Origin: DATFVJ01 sp963820395
Lineage (GTDB): Bacteria > Actinomycetota > Actinomycetes > Streptosporangiales > Streptosporangiaceae
Length of the DNA: 64,000 nucleotides
Assembly: GCA_963820395.1 (NCBI GenBank)
Contig: CAWGAE010000013.1
Span: 124,001 to 188,000 of the forward strand
Reading direction: 5' to 3'
The notes beneath the pieces were generated by a model. The model was not told where the DNA came from. It saw nothing but the letters and a program-made list of their open reading frames with translations, and did no database searches. The stretch's first letter is position 1; every line of letters starts with the position of its first letter. Both the position numbers and the translations under genes were made by a program. Positions 1 through 6,997 of this stretch are shown piece by piece.

Positions 1-912
1 ATTTATCTCGTCCGCCACGGCCTGAAGATAGTGAATGTCACCGGTGATATCTGTGCCTTTCGGGAAGTACTCCCGCAGCAGTCCGTTAGTGTTCTCGTTG
101 GTTCCCCGTTCCCAGGGAGAGTGCGCGTGCGCGAAATACACCGGGATGTCTGATGCCAGGGTCAGCGCAGCGTGCTGGGCCATCTCGATGCCCTGATCCC
201 AGGTGATCGATTTGCGCAGGTTCGCGGGCATGTCCCGCACGGACTCGATGACACCGTCACGGACCGCGCCGGCGTCCCGGCCGTCCGGCAGCGCGACCGG
301 GACAAGGTAGCGGCTCTTGCGCTCCACCAGGGTGCCCATCGCGGTCTTCCCGGCCCGGCCGATCACCAGGTCGCCTTCCCAGTGGCCAGGGACTTTCCGG
401 CCTTCGGCCTCCGCGGGGCGCTGCGAGATCGATACCATCCCGACAATCCGGGCACCCTTGGAGCGGGCCCGGCCCCGCGGCTGGCGGCGCGTCCGGCCGG
501 TCCGCAGCGCGATCTCCATCGCCGCGAGCTCGCCCTTCGGCAATGCGTACAGCCAGGTGTAAATCGCCTCGTGCGACACCGCCATATCCGTCTCCCCGCG
601 GTTGCGCTCGTAGCACAGCCTGCCCGAGATCTGCTGCGGCGACCGGGCTCTGCGCAGATCGCAGGCCACACGTTCCCTCAGCCGCGGATCCGCATCGATC
701 TTCCGGCATTTCGGGCGCCTCCGGGACTTCCCGGCGCGGGTATCGGCACGGTGCGCCCGGTATGCCCGCCGCCCACCGTGCCGGGCGATTTCGCGCGACA
801 CCACCGACGGGTTCCGGCCGATCGCGGCGGCTATGTCCTTTTGCTGCATATGTGCGGCAAGGCAACGGGAGATTTCCTCCCTATCAGCCAATGTGAGAAT
901 TTTCCGGCGCAC
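1..912 (-). CDS. IS30-family transposase, 3' end outside window
   Basis: DDE transposase that cuts and joins the ends of its own insertion sequence. From a GTG at 912 (TAA stop four codons upstream, GGGGGA as ribosome site) 304 codons run open to the window edge, so the C-terminus and the left end of the element are not visible. The N-terminal 60 residues hold an HTH with recognition helix around IGRNPSVVSREI. Catalytic acids read as Asp181 in HWEGDLVIG, Asp239 in TWDQGIE and Glu273 in WERGTNENTNG, so the part seen is intact. It borders a run of small phage-type genes and is probably a late insertion into the mobile element. Confidence 0.92.
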   Translation of the reverse strand, partial: MRRKILTLADREEISRCLAAHMQQKDIAAAIGRNPSVVSREIARHGGRRAYRAHRADTRAGKSRRRPKCRKIDADPRLRERVACDLRRARSPQQISGRLCYERNRGETDMAVSHEAIYTWLYALPKGELAAMEIALRTGRTRRQPRGRARSKGARIVGMVSISQRPAEAEGRKVPGHWEGDLVIGRAGKTAMGTLVERKSRYLVPVALPDGRDAGAVRDGVIESVRDMPANLRKSITWDQGIEMAQHAALTLASDIPVYFAHAHSPWERGTNENTNGLLREYFPKGTDITGDIHYLQAVADEIN

Positions 913-1123
913 GCTTCCCCCGATTTACTCGCGTGTTCGCCAGAGAGCCTCTCACTCCCGGTGAGATCCTCTACACCGAGATCCCATACTTCCCGTTAGA
1001 GAAGACCGCCCGTTACACCCGATTGCCACGACCGACTGCGATCAAGCACCACTGCCTGAACTACCACCTGGGTGTGGGTCCTTATCAAGCGTTGCGTTGC
1101 GTACACACTGTGTGCACTGAAGC

Positions 1124-1132
1124 TGGTATTAT
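1124..1132 (+). promoter_or_regulatory. Possible extended -10 promoter
   Basis: TGGTATTAT fits an extended -10 (TGnTATnnT), 29 bases before the ATG at 1161, in a locally AT-richer gap between the IS30 copy and the first small gene. A palindrome CACACTGTGTG lies just upstream at about 1104-1114 and could be an operator. No good -35 box is visible, so the call is tentative. Confidence 0.3.
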
Positions 1133-1160
1133 CGTGGTACGACTATCTAGGGAGACTTGT

Positions 1161-1337
1161 ATGCAGCACCCAGCGATTAAGCTTTCTTACCTTCCGACGA
1201 TCCGCGTTGAGTCCGAACTAAGGGAACGTCTGGAGAACCTTGCGTTAAAAGAACACTGCAAGCTCAGCGAGCTACTCCGTCTTCTGGTGATCGACGGTAC
1301 GGAGCGCTTAGAGAAGGGTGAGCTATGGCTGCCGTAA
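1161..1337 (+). CDS. Small ribbon-helix-helix-like protein
   Basis: 58-residue protein of unknown function. ATG at 1161 follows AGGGAG at a good distance; a longer in-frame extension upstream has no such site. The sequence around PTIRVESELRERLENLAL, then a helix rich in Leu (KLSELLRLLVIDG), resembles the beta-strand plus two-helix layout of ribbon-helix-helix regulators such as CopG/Arc, with R/E pairs typical of that fold. It is the first gene of a rightward run in which each gene overlaps the next by a few bases. A regulator of the element is the natural guess; fold prediction would settle it. Confidence 0.6.
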   Translation: MQHPAIKLSYLPTIRVESELRERLENLALKEHCKLSELLRLLVIDGTERLEKGELWLP

Positions 1338-1555
1338 CTCGTAGGCGCATCCCGGCCGAGGACCCGGTCCGTCAGCCGGTCGGTATCAGCGTCTCAGTCA
1401 GCACCGACCTGGGAGGCGGGCACGCATCGACGGTGCGGTACGGACCTCGTGGTGCCGGGGCTATCTTCCGCCATCTAGCGCCTTTTCTCGCGCCCGAAGA
1501 CCTGGCGGGAATGAGGAACCTGATCGACGACGAGCTTGCCGCTAGGGCGTCGTGA
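1325..1555 (+). CDS. Small hypothetical protein of the element
   Basis: 76 residues, not recognised. The ATG overlaps the end of the gene before by 13 bases and has GAAGGGTGAG upstream. The sequence starts with a basic stretch (AVTRRRIPAED), has a Gly/Ser-rich middle and ends in an amphipathic helix with acidic residues (LAPEDLAGMRNLIDDEL). No membrane segment or signal peptide. The overlap on both sides with neighbours argues for a translated operon of tiny genes, as in actinophages and integrative plasmids. Its 3' third lies antisense to the tail of the Pro/Gln-rich gene. Confidence 0.6.
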   Translation: MAAVTRRRIPAEDPVRQPVGISVSVSTDLGGGHASTVRYGPRGAGAIFRHLAPFLAPEDLAGMRNLIDDELAARAS

Positions 1556-2113
1556 TGGACGTCGAGGGTTTTCTCGCGGCTGAGGGAGCCACCCGCGACG
1601 AGAACGTCTACCACCTAACGCGCGAAGCGATAGACCGTCTCGTCTCACTCGCCCGGCTGGAGTCTCTCGTTGACGCTCGTAGGTACTACGTCCGTCACCC
1701 ATGATGAACCCGCCACCAAAGGTCGAGTTCGCCGACTGGCCTCGACTAGGCGACGGGGTGAAGGTACTTGCCGTACGAGGCTGCTGTGGCGTCGTAGGGG
1801 CACTCCCACCGGCCACGAACCCTGCCGTTGGCTGAGGTAGCTGGGCTGGCTGTCGCTGGGTCTGTGCCGCTGGCTGAGGGGACTTCCCTGCGGCCGAGGA
1901 AACTCCTGGTGCAGGCTGTGACTGGGTCGCTGCTGGCCTGGACGCGGATGGTGATGGTCTCAGTAGGCCGCCCACCCCCGCCGGTCCTGGAGGCAGTCCT
2001 GGGGGCGTCCCGGGTAGCTTGAGCGCTGTCCCGTATGCACTAGCCGACTGCTCCTGAGCTGGCTGCTGCTGGAAGCCGGGACTCTGAGTTGGCTGCTGGG
2101 GTGGTGTGTTCAT
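1475..2113 (-). CDS. Pro/Gln/Ser-rich low-complexity protein
   Basis: 212 residues from an ATG at 2113 that overlaps the previous stop (ATGA) and is preceded by GGGAG. Residues 1 to about 135 are almost only Pro, Gln, Ser, Ala, Thr and Gly (starting MNTPPQQPTQSPGFQQQPAQ), so the protein is probably disordered. The last 75 residues are Arg-rich and lie antisense to three rightward small genes, which suggests that the original stop was lost or the true end is near 1,700. Last gene of a leftward run of at least eight small genes with strong ribosome sites. Function unknown; it could be a linker or virion-associated protein. Confidence 0.5.
   Translation of the reverse strand: MNTPPQQPTQSPGFQQQPAQEQSASAYGTALKLPGTPPGLPPGPAGVGGLLRPSPSASRPAATQSQPAPGVSSAAGKSPQPAAQTQRQPAQLPQPTAGFVAGGSAPTTPQQPRTASTFTPSPSRGQSANSTFGGGFIMGDGRSTYERQRETPAGRVRRDGLSLRALGGRRSRRGWLPQPRENPRRPSRRPSGKLVVDQVPHSRQVFGREKRR
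1555..1704 (+). CDS. Very small hypothetical protein, coupled start
   Basis: 49 residues, beginning MDVEGFLAAEGATRDENVYH and ending in a basic helix with RRYYVRHP. Its ATG overlaps the TGA of the preceding gene (TGATG), and its own stop sits inside ATGATGA, where another short frame may start. These overlaps are what supports it; no family is recognised. The short acidic start followed by a Leu/Arg helix would suit a DNA-associated accessory protein, but this is only a guess. Confidence 0.5.
   Translation: MDVEGFLAAEGATRDENVYHLTREAIDRLVSLARLESLVDARRYYVRHP
1701..1835 (+). CDS. Possible 44-residue protein, doubtful
   Basis: Frame beginning MMNPPPKVEFADWPRLGDGV, coupled to the gene before by ATGATGA. 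It lies wholly antisense to the Pro/Gln-rich gene on the other strand, and its second half (many Pro, Ala, Val) could just be the mirror of that low-complexity sequence. The first 20 residues look protein-like. One of the two strands here is probably not translated. Confidence 0.25.
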   Translation: MMNPPPKVEFADWPRLGDGVKVLAVRGCCGVVGALPPATNPAVG

Positions 2114-2382
2114 CGTGACTCCCTCTGGAATTCCCGCGCTAGCGAGGGTGACTGGCTCCAATGAACTCCCGGCGATACGTCACGCGGCTGCTGGACGAAC
2201 TCATGTTCGTAACCGACCTCGTGATCGCGGGATTGCCCGCATAATCCGCAGGTCTGGTTGCGCGGGACGGCGTTAAGGACCTGTCCCGATCGCTGCCGCA
2301 GAACTCCGTGCGCTGGATCTGGCTGGGCATACGTGATATCGGTCGCCGCATCGGTGCCGATTTTCTGAAATGTCTCTGGCAT
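2110..2382 (-). CDS. Small hypothetical protein of leftward operon
   Basis: 90 residues from ATG 2382, with AGGAG nine bases upstream. It starts MPETFQKIGTDAATDITYAQ and carries a CGLCGQ pair of cysteines near residue 45, followed by many charged residues and two Trp/His. The two cysteines alone do not make a zinc site. Its stop overlaps the start of the next gene, so translation is coupled. Not recognised. Confidence 0.55.
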   Translation of the reverse strand: MPETFQKIGTDAATDITYAQPDPAHGVLRQRSGQVLNAVPRNQTCGLCGQSRDHEVGYEHEFVQQPRDVSPGVHWSQSPSLAREFQRESR

Positions 2383-2410
2383 TGGTGAATCTCCTCTAGT
2401 GAGTGAGTGA

Positions 2411-2446
2411 CCTGCCTCCCGTCCAGTGAGGAAGCCGGGAGGCAGG
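2411..2446 (-). terminator. Strong hairpin between two small genes
   Basis: CCTGCCTCCCG (2411-2421) and CGGGAGGCAGG (2436-2446) form a perfect 11-bp stem with a 14-base loop, right after the stop of the 66-residue gene on the minus strand. No T-run follows; instead there is TCACTCACTCAC and then the next ribosome site. It may be a factor-dependent terminator, a processing site or an mRNA-stabilising hairpin that sets the dose of upstream against downstream genes. Confidence 0.55.
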
Positions 2447-2453
2447 GGTCTGG

Positions 2454-2654
2454 TTAGATCTGGACGTACTTCGCGACCTCGTCCGGGATCACAAAACTGC
2501 GCCCCGACGGCAGCTCGACGTAGGTTCCTTCGCTGCCCGAGATAGAACTGATCGTTTGCTGCCTGGCGTTGGACATCTGCGCTTTCGCGCCGGTCGCTGC
2601 GGCAGCGTACTTCTCACCTGTCCCGCCTATGGTCACGGTTTCGTATGAACTCAT
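2454..2654 (-). CDS. Small hypothetical protein
   Basis: 66 residues from ATG 2654, with GAGGAG seven bases upstream. Sequence is Ser/Thr/Ala/Gly-rich and mildly acidic (starts MSSYETVTIGGTGEKYAAAA, ends in PDEVAKYVQI). No Cys, no membrane segment. The short polar sequence with a good ribosome site, followed directly by a strong hairpin, suggests a highly expressed small protein. No family recognised. Confidence 0.6.
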   Translation of the reverse strand: MSSYETVTIGGTGEKYAAAATGAKAQMSNARQQTISSISGSEGTYVELPSGRSFVIPDEVAKYVQI

Positions 2655-2665
2655 GGTTAGCTCCT

Positions 2666-3040
2666 CTAGTTTGATTCCTGCTTCTTGGCCCTACCACCCC
2701 AGCGGCTCTCGCTGGGAATACTGCGTACTTCAGGCCCACTAACATCGCCCGAAAAGTCGTGCGTTTTGGACACAGGTGCCTCGCTGGCAGCCTGGGGATG
2801 GTGATACTGGTTGCCATAACCTGCCGCACGGAGATAGTCGACCGAATAACGGCGAAGAGATGGACGCTCTATCTCGCCCGAAATTCCCCCGACGTCGCCG
2901 GTGTCTCTGACGTTCAACTCAGCACGCCTCGACTCGTACTCCGACATCGACCAACCGGATACGTCTGGCTGTTCTGGCTCTTCCGCCTTCGGTGCGAGCC
3001 GCCAGTCGTAGATCTGCTTGTAATACTCCGTCTTATCCAT
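2666..3040 (-). CDS. Small acidic/basic hypothetical protein
   Basis: 124 residues from ATG 3040, overlapping the stop of the preceding gene (TGATG) and preceded by AAGGAG. It starts MDKTEYYKQIYDWRLAPKAE, is rich in charged residues and Ser/Gly, and has no hydrophobic core long enough for a membrane segment; it is probably soluble and partly disordered. Within the leftward run of phage-style genes. No family recognised. Confidence 0.6.
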   Translation of the reverse strand: MDKTEYYKQIYDWRLAPKAEEPEQPDVSGWSMSEYESRRAELNVRDTGDVGGISGEIERPSLRRYSVDYLRAAGYGNQYHHPQAASEAPVSKTHDFSGDVSGPEVRSIPSESRWGGRAKKQESN

Positions 3041-3312
3041 CAGGACTGCTCCTTGCTTGTGAAGACACCACGCCGGATAGGGCCAACCGGCGCGCCGGGC
3101 TCCGAGGCTGTCCCCGGTCCTGGTGAATCCGGTGCCGAATGGACGGCTGCGGCCTGAGTCATGCCCCGGACGATAGGATGGCCGTTGAATTGCGGCGATA
3201 GTGGTGGTCCGTCGAACCGTTCCCTGACTGGGCTCGTGTTCTTGTCCACCTGTGCCTGGCGCTCGGGGTTATCTATGTGCTCGGATACGATACCGTCGTA
3301 CGTTGATGTCAT
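3040..3312 (-). CDS. Small hypothetical protein
   Basis: 90 residues. I chose ATG 3312 because GAGGAG lies ten bases before it; an ATG seven codons further upstream has none. Sequence starts MTSTYDGIVSEHIDNPERQA and is rich in Pro, Gly and charged residues throughout, so disorder is likely. It begins shortly after the end of the exonuclease region and is coupled to the next gene. Not recognised. Confidence 0.55.
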   Translation of the reverse strand: MTSTYDGIVSEHIDNPERQAQVDKNTSPVRERFDGPPLSPQFNGHPIVRGMTQAAAVHSAPDSPGPGTASEPGAPVGPIRRGVFTSKEQS

Positions 3313-3457
3313 AACTGGCTCCTCTGTGTCCATCGTCTCTAATTCTACTGGGATCAGGCTGCGACACCGATGATGCTAGTGCCGTCTGTACGTTTACTCG
3401 ATCTGCTCCACTTCAGGCACGATTTACATCGCCAGCGCTGGTACCGTCCTGAACTCG

Positions 3458-4147
3458 TCAGGGCGAACCATTTCGGCGCGAGATCGAGCCCACCGCACGC
3501 CGGGCAACGATCGTCACCCGCGAACGCTCCGTACGAGAACTGGTTGCCAAGTATGGCCGGAGCAAAAGAAATAGCTCGGTCGTAGTCCTCACGTCTTGTT
3601 TGCAGTACCGGGCCATCTCGGCTTGGGCCCGTTTTCCTACCGCAAGGTCACCGATCCCGTCGACGGCATCCATACAGGCTCTCCACAGACTGTGACCCGA
3701 GTTGGTTAGCTTGCCGGACAACCCCAATGCTTCGGTTACGAACGCGAGCTTGCCACTAGCGAACTTGAAGTTCTTCTTCACGACTTTGTACAAGTCAATG
3801 CTTTTGGTGGGCGAAGGAGGTCCCCAGTCGGGTATCGTACTAACCATGTTCGCCCGGAGCACAGGGAGGTCGAACCGGTCACCGTTGTACGTGACCACCG
3901 CCGATGCCTCATCTAGTAGCCGCCAGGCGGTCTCGACCATCTTCTGGTGTCCGTCGTGAAAGACACTGATGTACCTAACCGTCTTCGAGCCGACCCACTG
4001 ATACGCAAGGCCAAGGGTGTAACCGGGCTTGATGAGTTGCGGTAGACCTATATTCTGGCCGAAAAGACCCCAGGTATGACAGACGTTAGGGGCCGTCTCC
4101 AGATCTATGGATAAGATTTTCGGCTGAGCTAACGGAGGCCCTGTCAC
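3458..4147 (-). CDS. DnaQ/RNase H-like 3'-5' exonuclease, C-terminus probably frameshifted
   Basis: Predicted DEDDy exonuclease acting on DNA ends, as found in many actinophages. Motif I is LSIDLETAP (near residue 15), motif II VVTYNGDRFDLPVL (near 90) and motif III YCKQDVRTTTEL (near 190), all with their acids and the Tyr. After LLRPYL the frame continues as an Arg-rich tail ending at 3458. The neighbouring frame instead encodes a zinc ribbon (CPACGG, then RWRCKSCLKWSR) down to a TGA at 3354, as in related proteins. One missing G near 3550 would join them. Its start overlaps the stop of the gene upstream. Confidence 0.85.
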   Translation of the reverse strand: MTGPPLAQPKILSIDLETAPNVCHTWGLFGQNIGLPQLIKPGYTLGLAYQWVGSKTVRYISVFHDGHQKMVETAWRLLDEASAVVTYNGDRFDLPVLRANMVSTIPDWGPPSPTKSIDLYKVVKKNFKFASGKLAFVTEALGLSGKLTNSGHSLWRACMDAVDGIGDLAVGKRAQAEMARYCKQDVRTTTELFLLLRPYLATSSRTERSRVTIVARRAVGSISRRNGSP

Positions 4148-4356
4148 GACGCGACCCTGACGCGTGACCAGTTAGAACGGAACAACTGCCAGTGACGCTG
4201 GCACCAGCCATGGACGGTAGCGGGCCGGTCACAGCCGTCAGTAGTACATCCGGGAGGTAACGGCGTGCCGGTCACCATGATGGTAATCGCAGCACGTATT
4301 GGACCATGACGTTCGGCCGTGATATTATGAGTTCTGTCTTCATTTTTGGAAGTCAC
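4144..4356 (-). CDS. Small zinc-finger-like protein
   Basis: 70 residues from a GTG at 4356 preceded by TAAGAGG. The C-terminal half has CTTDGCDRPATVHGWCQRHW, a C-x4-C-x9-C-x2-H pattern seen in small actinophage proteins and at the ends of some HNH proteins, so a single bound zinc is likely. The end is basic (RSNWSRVRVAS), which suits nucleic-acid contact. Four-base overlap with the exonuclease gene implies coupled translation. The exact role is not known. Confidence 0.6.
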   Translation of the reverse strand: MTSKNEDRTHNITAERHGPIRAAITIMVTGTPLPPGCTTDGCDRPATVHGWCQRHWQLFRSNWSRVRVAS

Positions 4357-4441
4357 CTCTTAGATCGTCGGTGTGCCTGGTCCGCACCCGAAGCTTGTTG
4401 TCGTTGAGATCGAGTCGCCTCCGGGCGGCTCGTTCCTTCGT

Positions 4442-4648
4442 TTAGACGGTTGCGTCAAGCTCTTCTGACATACTGAGCAACTGGTTCTTCAAACGCTCGC
4501 GGTGGGCCTTCGTGTACTTCGCTGCCTCGATCCGGTGGGCCGCAATGCAGCTCGCGCACCGGCACAGGTAGTCGCGGTAGTACGTCGAGGGACTCAGCCC
4601 AGGCCGCAGCTCGTGGACGTTTACCGAGTGAATCTGGGTGGGTGCCAC
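4442..4648 (-). CDS. Small Cys-containing protein, first gene of leftward run
   Basis: 68 residues from a GTG at 4648 with AGAAGG upstream. It contains YLCRCASCIAAHRIEAAKY, in which CxCxxC plus a His could hold a metal, followed by a basic helix (KAHRERLKNQLL). This pattern of Cys followed by a helix is common in small phage regulators and WhiB-unrelated zinc proteins. It is divergent from the ParB-like gene, so the gap between them probably holds both promoters. Confidence 0.55.
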   Translation of the reverse strand: MAPTQIHSVNVHELRPGLSPSTYYRDYLCRCASCIAAHRIEAAKYTKAHRERLKNQLLSMSEELDATV

Positions 4649-4682
4649 ACTAAGCCTTCTTTCTGTCAGGTCTACTTGGATC

Positions 4683-4709
4683 CATTATCTCATGGCACTC
4701 CAGTACAAT
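4683..4709. promoter_or_regulatory. Divergent promoter region
   Basis: In the 112-base gap between divergent genes, TACAAT (4704-4709) reads as a rightward -10 box and GATAAT (complement of 4683-4688) as a leftward one. Neither has a convincing -35 box at 17 bases. The AT-richer composition against the rest of the element supports the region, not the exact boxes. Confidence 0.3.
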
Positions 4710-4760
4710 GGTAAGGGACAACGTGAATGTTTACGGGACACCATACGGAAGGAACTCAGC

Positions 4761-5873
4761 ATGAAGAACAGACGTGTTACCCGGAGCACCTCCCTCCGGC
4801 CGAAAACACTCGACGAGGCCTTAGCGGAACAGGACCCGTTACCGACGGAGAAGGCTTACGAGCCCCACCCGTACGCGATGAAGCTGAAGCCGTTGTCGTC
4901 CGAGAAGTACGAGGCGCTGAAGGAGGACATCAAAGATAAAGGGATCATCTACCCGATCATCGTTGACGAGGACAATCTGATACTCGACGGCGTGCACCGG
5001 TACCGGATCTGTCGCGAACTGGGTATCGATCCACCGATCCAGGTGCGTGCTGGCCTGACCGACGACGAGAAGCTCGAACTCGCGGTCGGCCTGAACTGGC
5101 AGCGCCGTCCGAACGACACAGACTCACGGTGTGAGATGGTCTTCGATCTCTACCACAACGAACAACTGACGATGGAGTCGATCGCCGGGATGCTCGGGAT
5201 CAGCAAGAGCACGGTCAGCCGGGACCTCGGTGCAGGCGATCCCCCCGTCGATGATTACGCAGAGCAACCGAGCACGATCGACACCGAGGACGTTTCCGCA
5301 GGTCACGAGTTGTTGCACGATGCAACAACTAAAACGCAGCCGTCAGATGACCACAAAGAGTCAAACACCGAGAAGCCTCGTACGTCGAAGCGCGGCCGGG
5401 AGGAAGGACGCCCATTCGGAAGCAAGAATCGTAAGCCCAAGGTCGTCCAGCGCAACAAGGCAACCACCCCTGAGGACACCGTCGTACAGGAGCCTAAGCC
5501 AGGCCCGTCCTGGGCAGCGAAAACGATAGACAGCCTGGAGAAGACCGGCGACGTAGGTACCGACGCCGAGGTCCGGAAGCTGAGACGGATGCTTAAGCAG
5601 CGCCTGCCGGAGCCGACCGAGCAGGAGGTCGTACTCGGCATCCAGCGGAAGCTGACGGACGTCGAGGACCGGTTTAACCGGGCCGGTGTAGAGGACCCGG
5701 AGTGGTGCCTGAAGACGCTAGCCGACATGCGGTCCAACACGTACTGCTTCATCGAGAACAAGGCAGCAGGTAAGTCTGGTGTCAGGAAGAGCGAGCACGT
5801 AGGCACCCCGGCACGAAGCATCGACGACGAGCTAGAAGAGATGCTCGCGGCTGGAGAGGGTGACCAGCACTGA
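4761..5873 (+). CDS. ParB/Srx-like DNA-binding protein
   Basis: 370 residues from ATG 4761, which has GGAAGG upstream; longer in-frame starts lack one. Residues about 35-115 form a ParB N-terminal domain, with DGVHRYRICRELGI carrying the G-x-H-R signature used for nucleotide binding. An HTH follows (MESIAGMLGISKSTVSRDL). The middle, about 190-260, is Lys/Arg/Glu-rich and probably flexible, and the C-terminus is helical. Such proteins serve in partition of plasmid-like elements or as transcription regulators in actinophages. No ParA gene is nearby, so regulation is at least as likely as segregation. Confidence 0.8.
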   Translation: MKNRRVTRSTSLRPKTLDEALAEQDPLPTEKAYEPHPYAMKLKPLSSEKYEALKEDIKDKGIIYPIIVDEDNLILDGVHRYRICRELGIDPPIQVRAGLTDDEKLELAVGLNWQRRPNDTDSRCEMVFDLYHNEQLTMESIAGMLGISKSTVSRDLGAGDPPVDDYAEQPSTIDTEDVSAGHELLHDATTKTQPSDDHKESNTEKPRTSKRGREEGRPFGSKNRKPKVVQRNKATTPEDTVVQEPKPGPSWAAKTIDSLEKTGDVGTDAEVRKLRRMLKQRLPEPTEQEVVLGIQRKLTDVEDRFNRAGVEDPEWCLKTLADMRSNTYCFIENKAAGKSGVRKSEHVGTPARSIDDELEEMLAAGEGDQH

Positions 5874-6062
5874 GGCTGAACATCGACGTGCCGGGACTCC
5901 AGCAATAACGACCTCGGCGACTTGTTCCTAGCGATCGATGAGACAGACGACGACGTCACGATCTCCTGGGCAGACGGGGGCGGCGTACGTACCTCCAGGG
6001 TGGTCCGAGACGTTATGCCGATGCACGGTGTCGTCGACATCCCTACCCGGGGCTACCTCTGA
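5860..6062 (+). CDS. Possible small acidic protein, frame interrupted
   Basis: Just after the ParB-like gene an open frame encodes a protein-like stretch: NNDLGDLFLAIDETDDD, then TISWADGGGVRTSRVVRDV, ending in IPTRGYL at 6062. It has only a TTG (5922) as possible start. A GTG at 5860 with GGAGAG upstream opens a different frame, and a single-base change near 5,905 would join the two into one gene of about 67 residues. Either a small gene with an unusual start or a frameshifted one. Confidence 0.35.
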
Positions 6063-6295
6063 TCGGGCCGGATTCGTACCGCCAGCACGCGCTGACCTCG
6101 GTGCAGCCGCCGTACCTCGACCTCGGCCATCCCAGCCGCAGCGAGCAGCTTGCACGCACGCCGAACAGACTCAATTTGCGCCCGTGTGACGGTTTGACAG
6201 CCGTAGACCGCGAGGGCGACATCACCGATGTCCTGCCAACTCGGAGTGAGCGCGCCAAGGATGGCACGCTGCACGCGACCCAGCCCCCGGCTCAC
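6053..6295 (-). CDS. Small winged-helix-like protein
   Basis: 80 residues. GTG 6295 is chosen because AGGAGG lies seven bases upstream; a GTG three codons earlier would be inside that site. The sequence alternates helices (RVQRAILGALTP, then TRAQIESVRRACKLLAAAGM) and a short beta pair with basic residues (VRRLHRGQRVLAVRIRP), the order seen in winged-helix domains. Probably a small DNA-binding regulator of the element. It converges on the ParB side and overlaps the doubtful frame by ten bases. Confidence 0.6.
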   Translation of the reverse strand: MSRGLGRVQRAILGALTPSWQDIGDVALAVYGCQTVTRAQIESVRRACKLLAAAGMAEVEVRRLHRGQRVLAVRIRPDQR

Positions 6296-6346
6296 GGCGG
6301 TCACCTCCTTCGTTGAGCCTACTCCAACGCATACGTGACCCAGGTC

Positions 6347-6388
6347 ACGTTGTTAAACGTTGACTCTGCACCAACGTTGTGACAGTCT
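6347..6388 (+). promoter_or_regulatory. Promoter with AACGTTG repeats
   Basis: Upstream of the lipoprotein gene, ACGTTG occurs three times (6347-6352, 6357-6362 and 6373-6379, the last two as AACGTTG). TTGACT (6360-6365) fits a -35 box, with CAGTCT (6383-6388) at 17 bases as a weak -10. The 11-mer GTTAAACGTTG (6352-6362) recurs before the other secreted-protein gene of the element, which suggests a shared operator. Confidence 0.4.
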
Positions 6389-6415
6389 GAAGGTAGTCAA
6401 CAACCGGGGGAAATC

Positions 6416-6817
6416 ATGAAGATCAGGAAGCTCGCGGTCATCGCGGGGGCCGCCGTCAGTATCACCGGGCTGGGAACAGGCCTCGGGGCATGCGGGGGAG
6501 GTCACGCGAGCGCACCAGCCAGCCTCTACTCACAGGGCGACCACATGGCGTGTGACACGTGGGGCGGCCTCAAGAGCAGGCTGGTTCCCGCCCCCGGCAA
6601 CTACGGCAGCTGCGCCGTCCCCAACCAGGTTGATCTGGACATATCCGCAAGCATGGTACACGCACAGCTCTACCCGCTGACGAACAGCTCGCTGGCGTAC
6701 GTGCTGAACGACGTGAACGACCAGGTGCAGTCGGGCAGCCTGCAGCCGGAGACGATCAGGAACGCGGACGCCTACTGCGCCGCCGTAGCGCACAACCAGC
6801 CGCTGCCCATGTACTAA
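6416..6817 (+). CDS. Small secreted lipoprotein-like protein
   Basis: 133 residues from ATG 6416, with CGGGGGA seven bases upstream. Residues 1-26 are a signal peptide (KIRK, hydrophobic core, then GLGAC), so Cys26 could be lipidated, although the residues before it only partly fit a lipobox. The mature part has three further cysteines (MACDTWGG, GSCAVP, AYCAAV) that may form a disulfide and leave one free. It is one of two secreted proteins in the element, and the two share an upstream motif. Such morons can alter the host surface or exclude superinfection; this is inference. Confidence 0.7.
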   Translation: MKIRKLAVIAGAAVSITGLGTGLGACGGGHASAPASLYSQGDHMACDTWGGLKSRLVPAPGNYGSCAVPNQVDLDISASMVHAQLYPLTNSSLAYVLNDVNDQVQSGSLQPETIRNADAYCAAVAHNQPLPMY

Positions 6818-6997
6818 AAGGCGTAACACAAGAGCACGGCCGGATCGGTCGCCGTTGACGGGTAAGGCTTCGAGCCCGTCTGCAAGGCGCGACGTACGCC
6901 GAGGGAGCCCTCCCCGTCTCCCTGAGCGCGAGACCACGCCTCGTGGTGGCCGACCGGCCGACCCCTACCCAGCACGAACCAACTAAAGGAGGCAACG

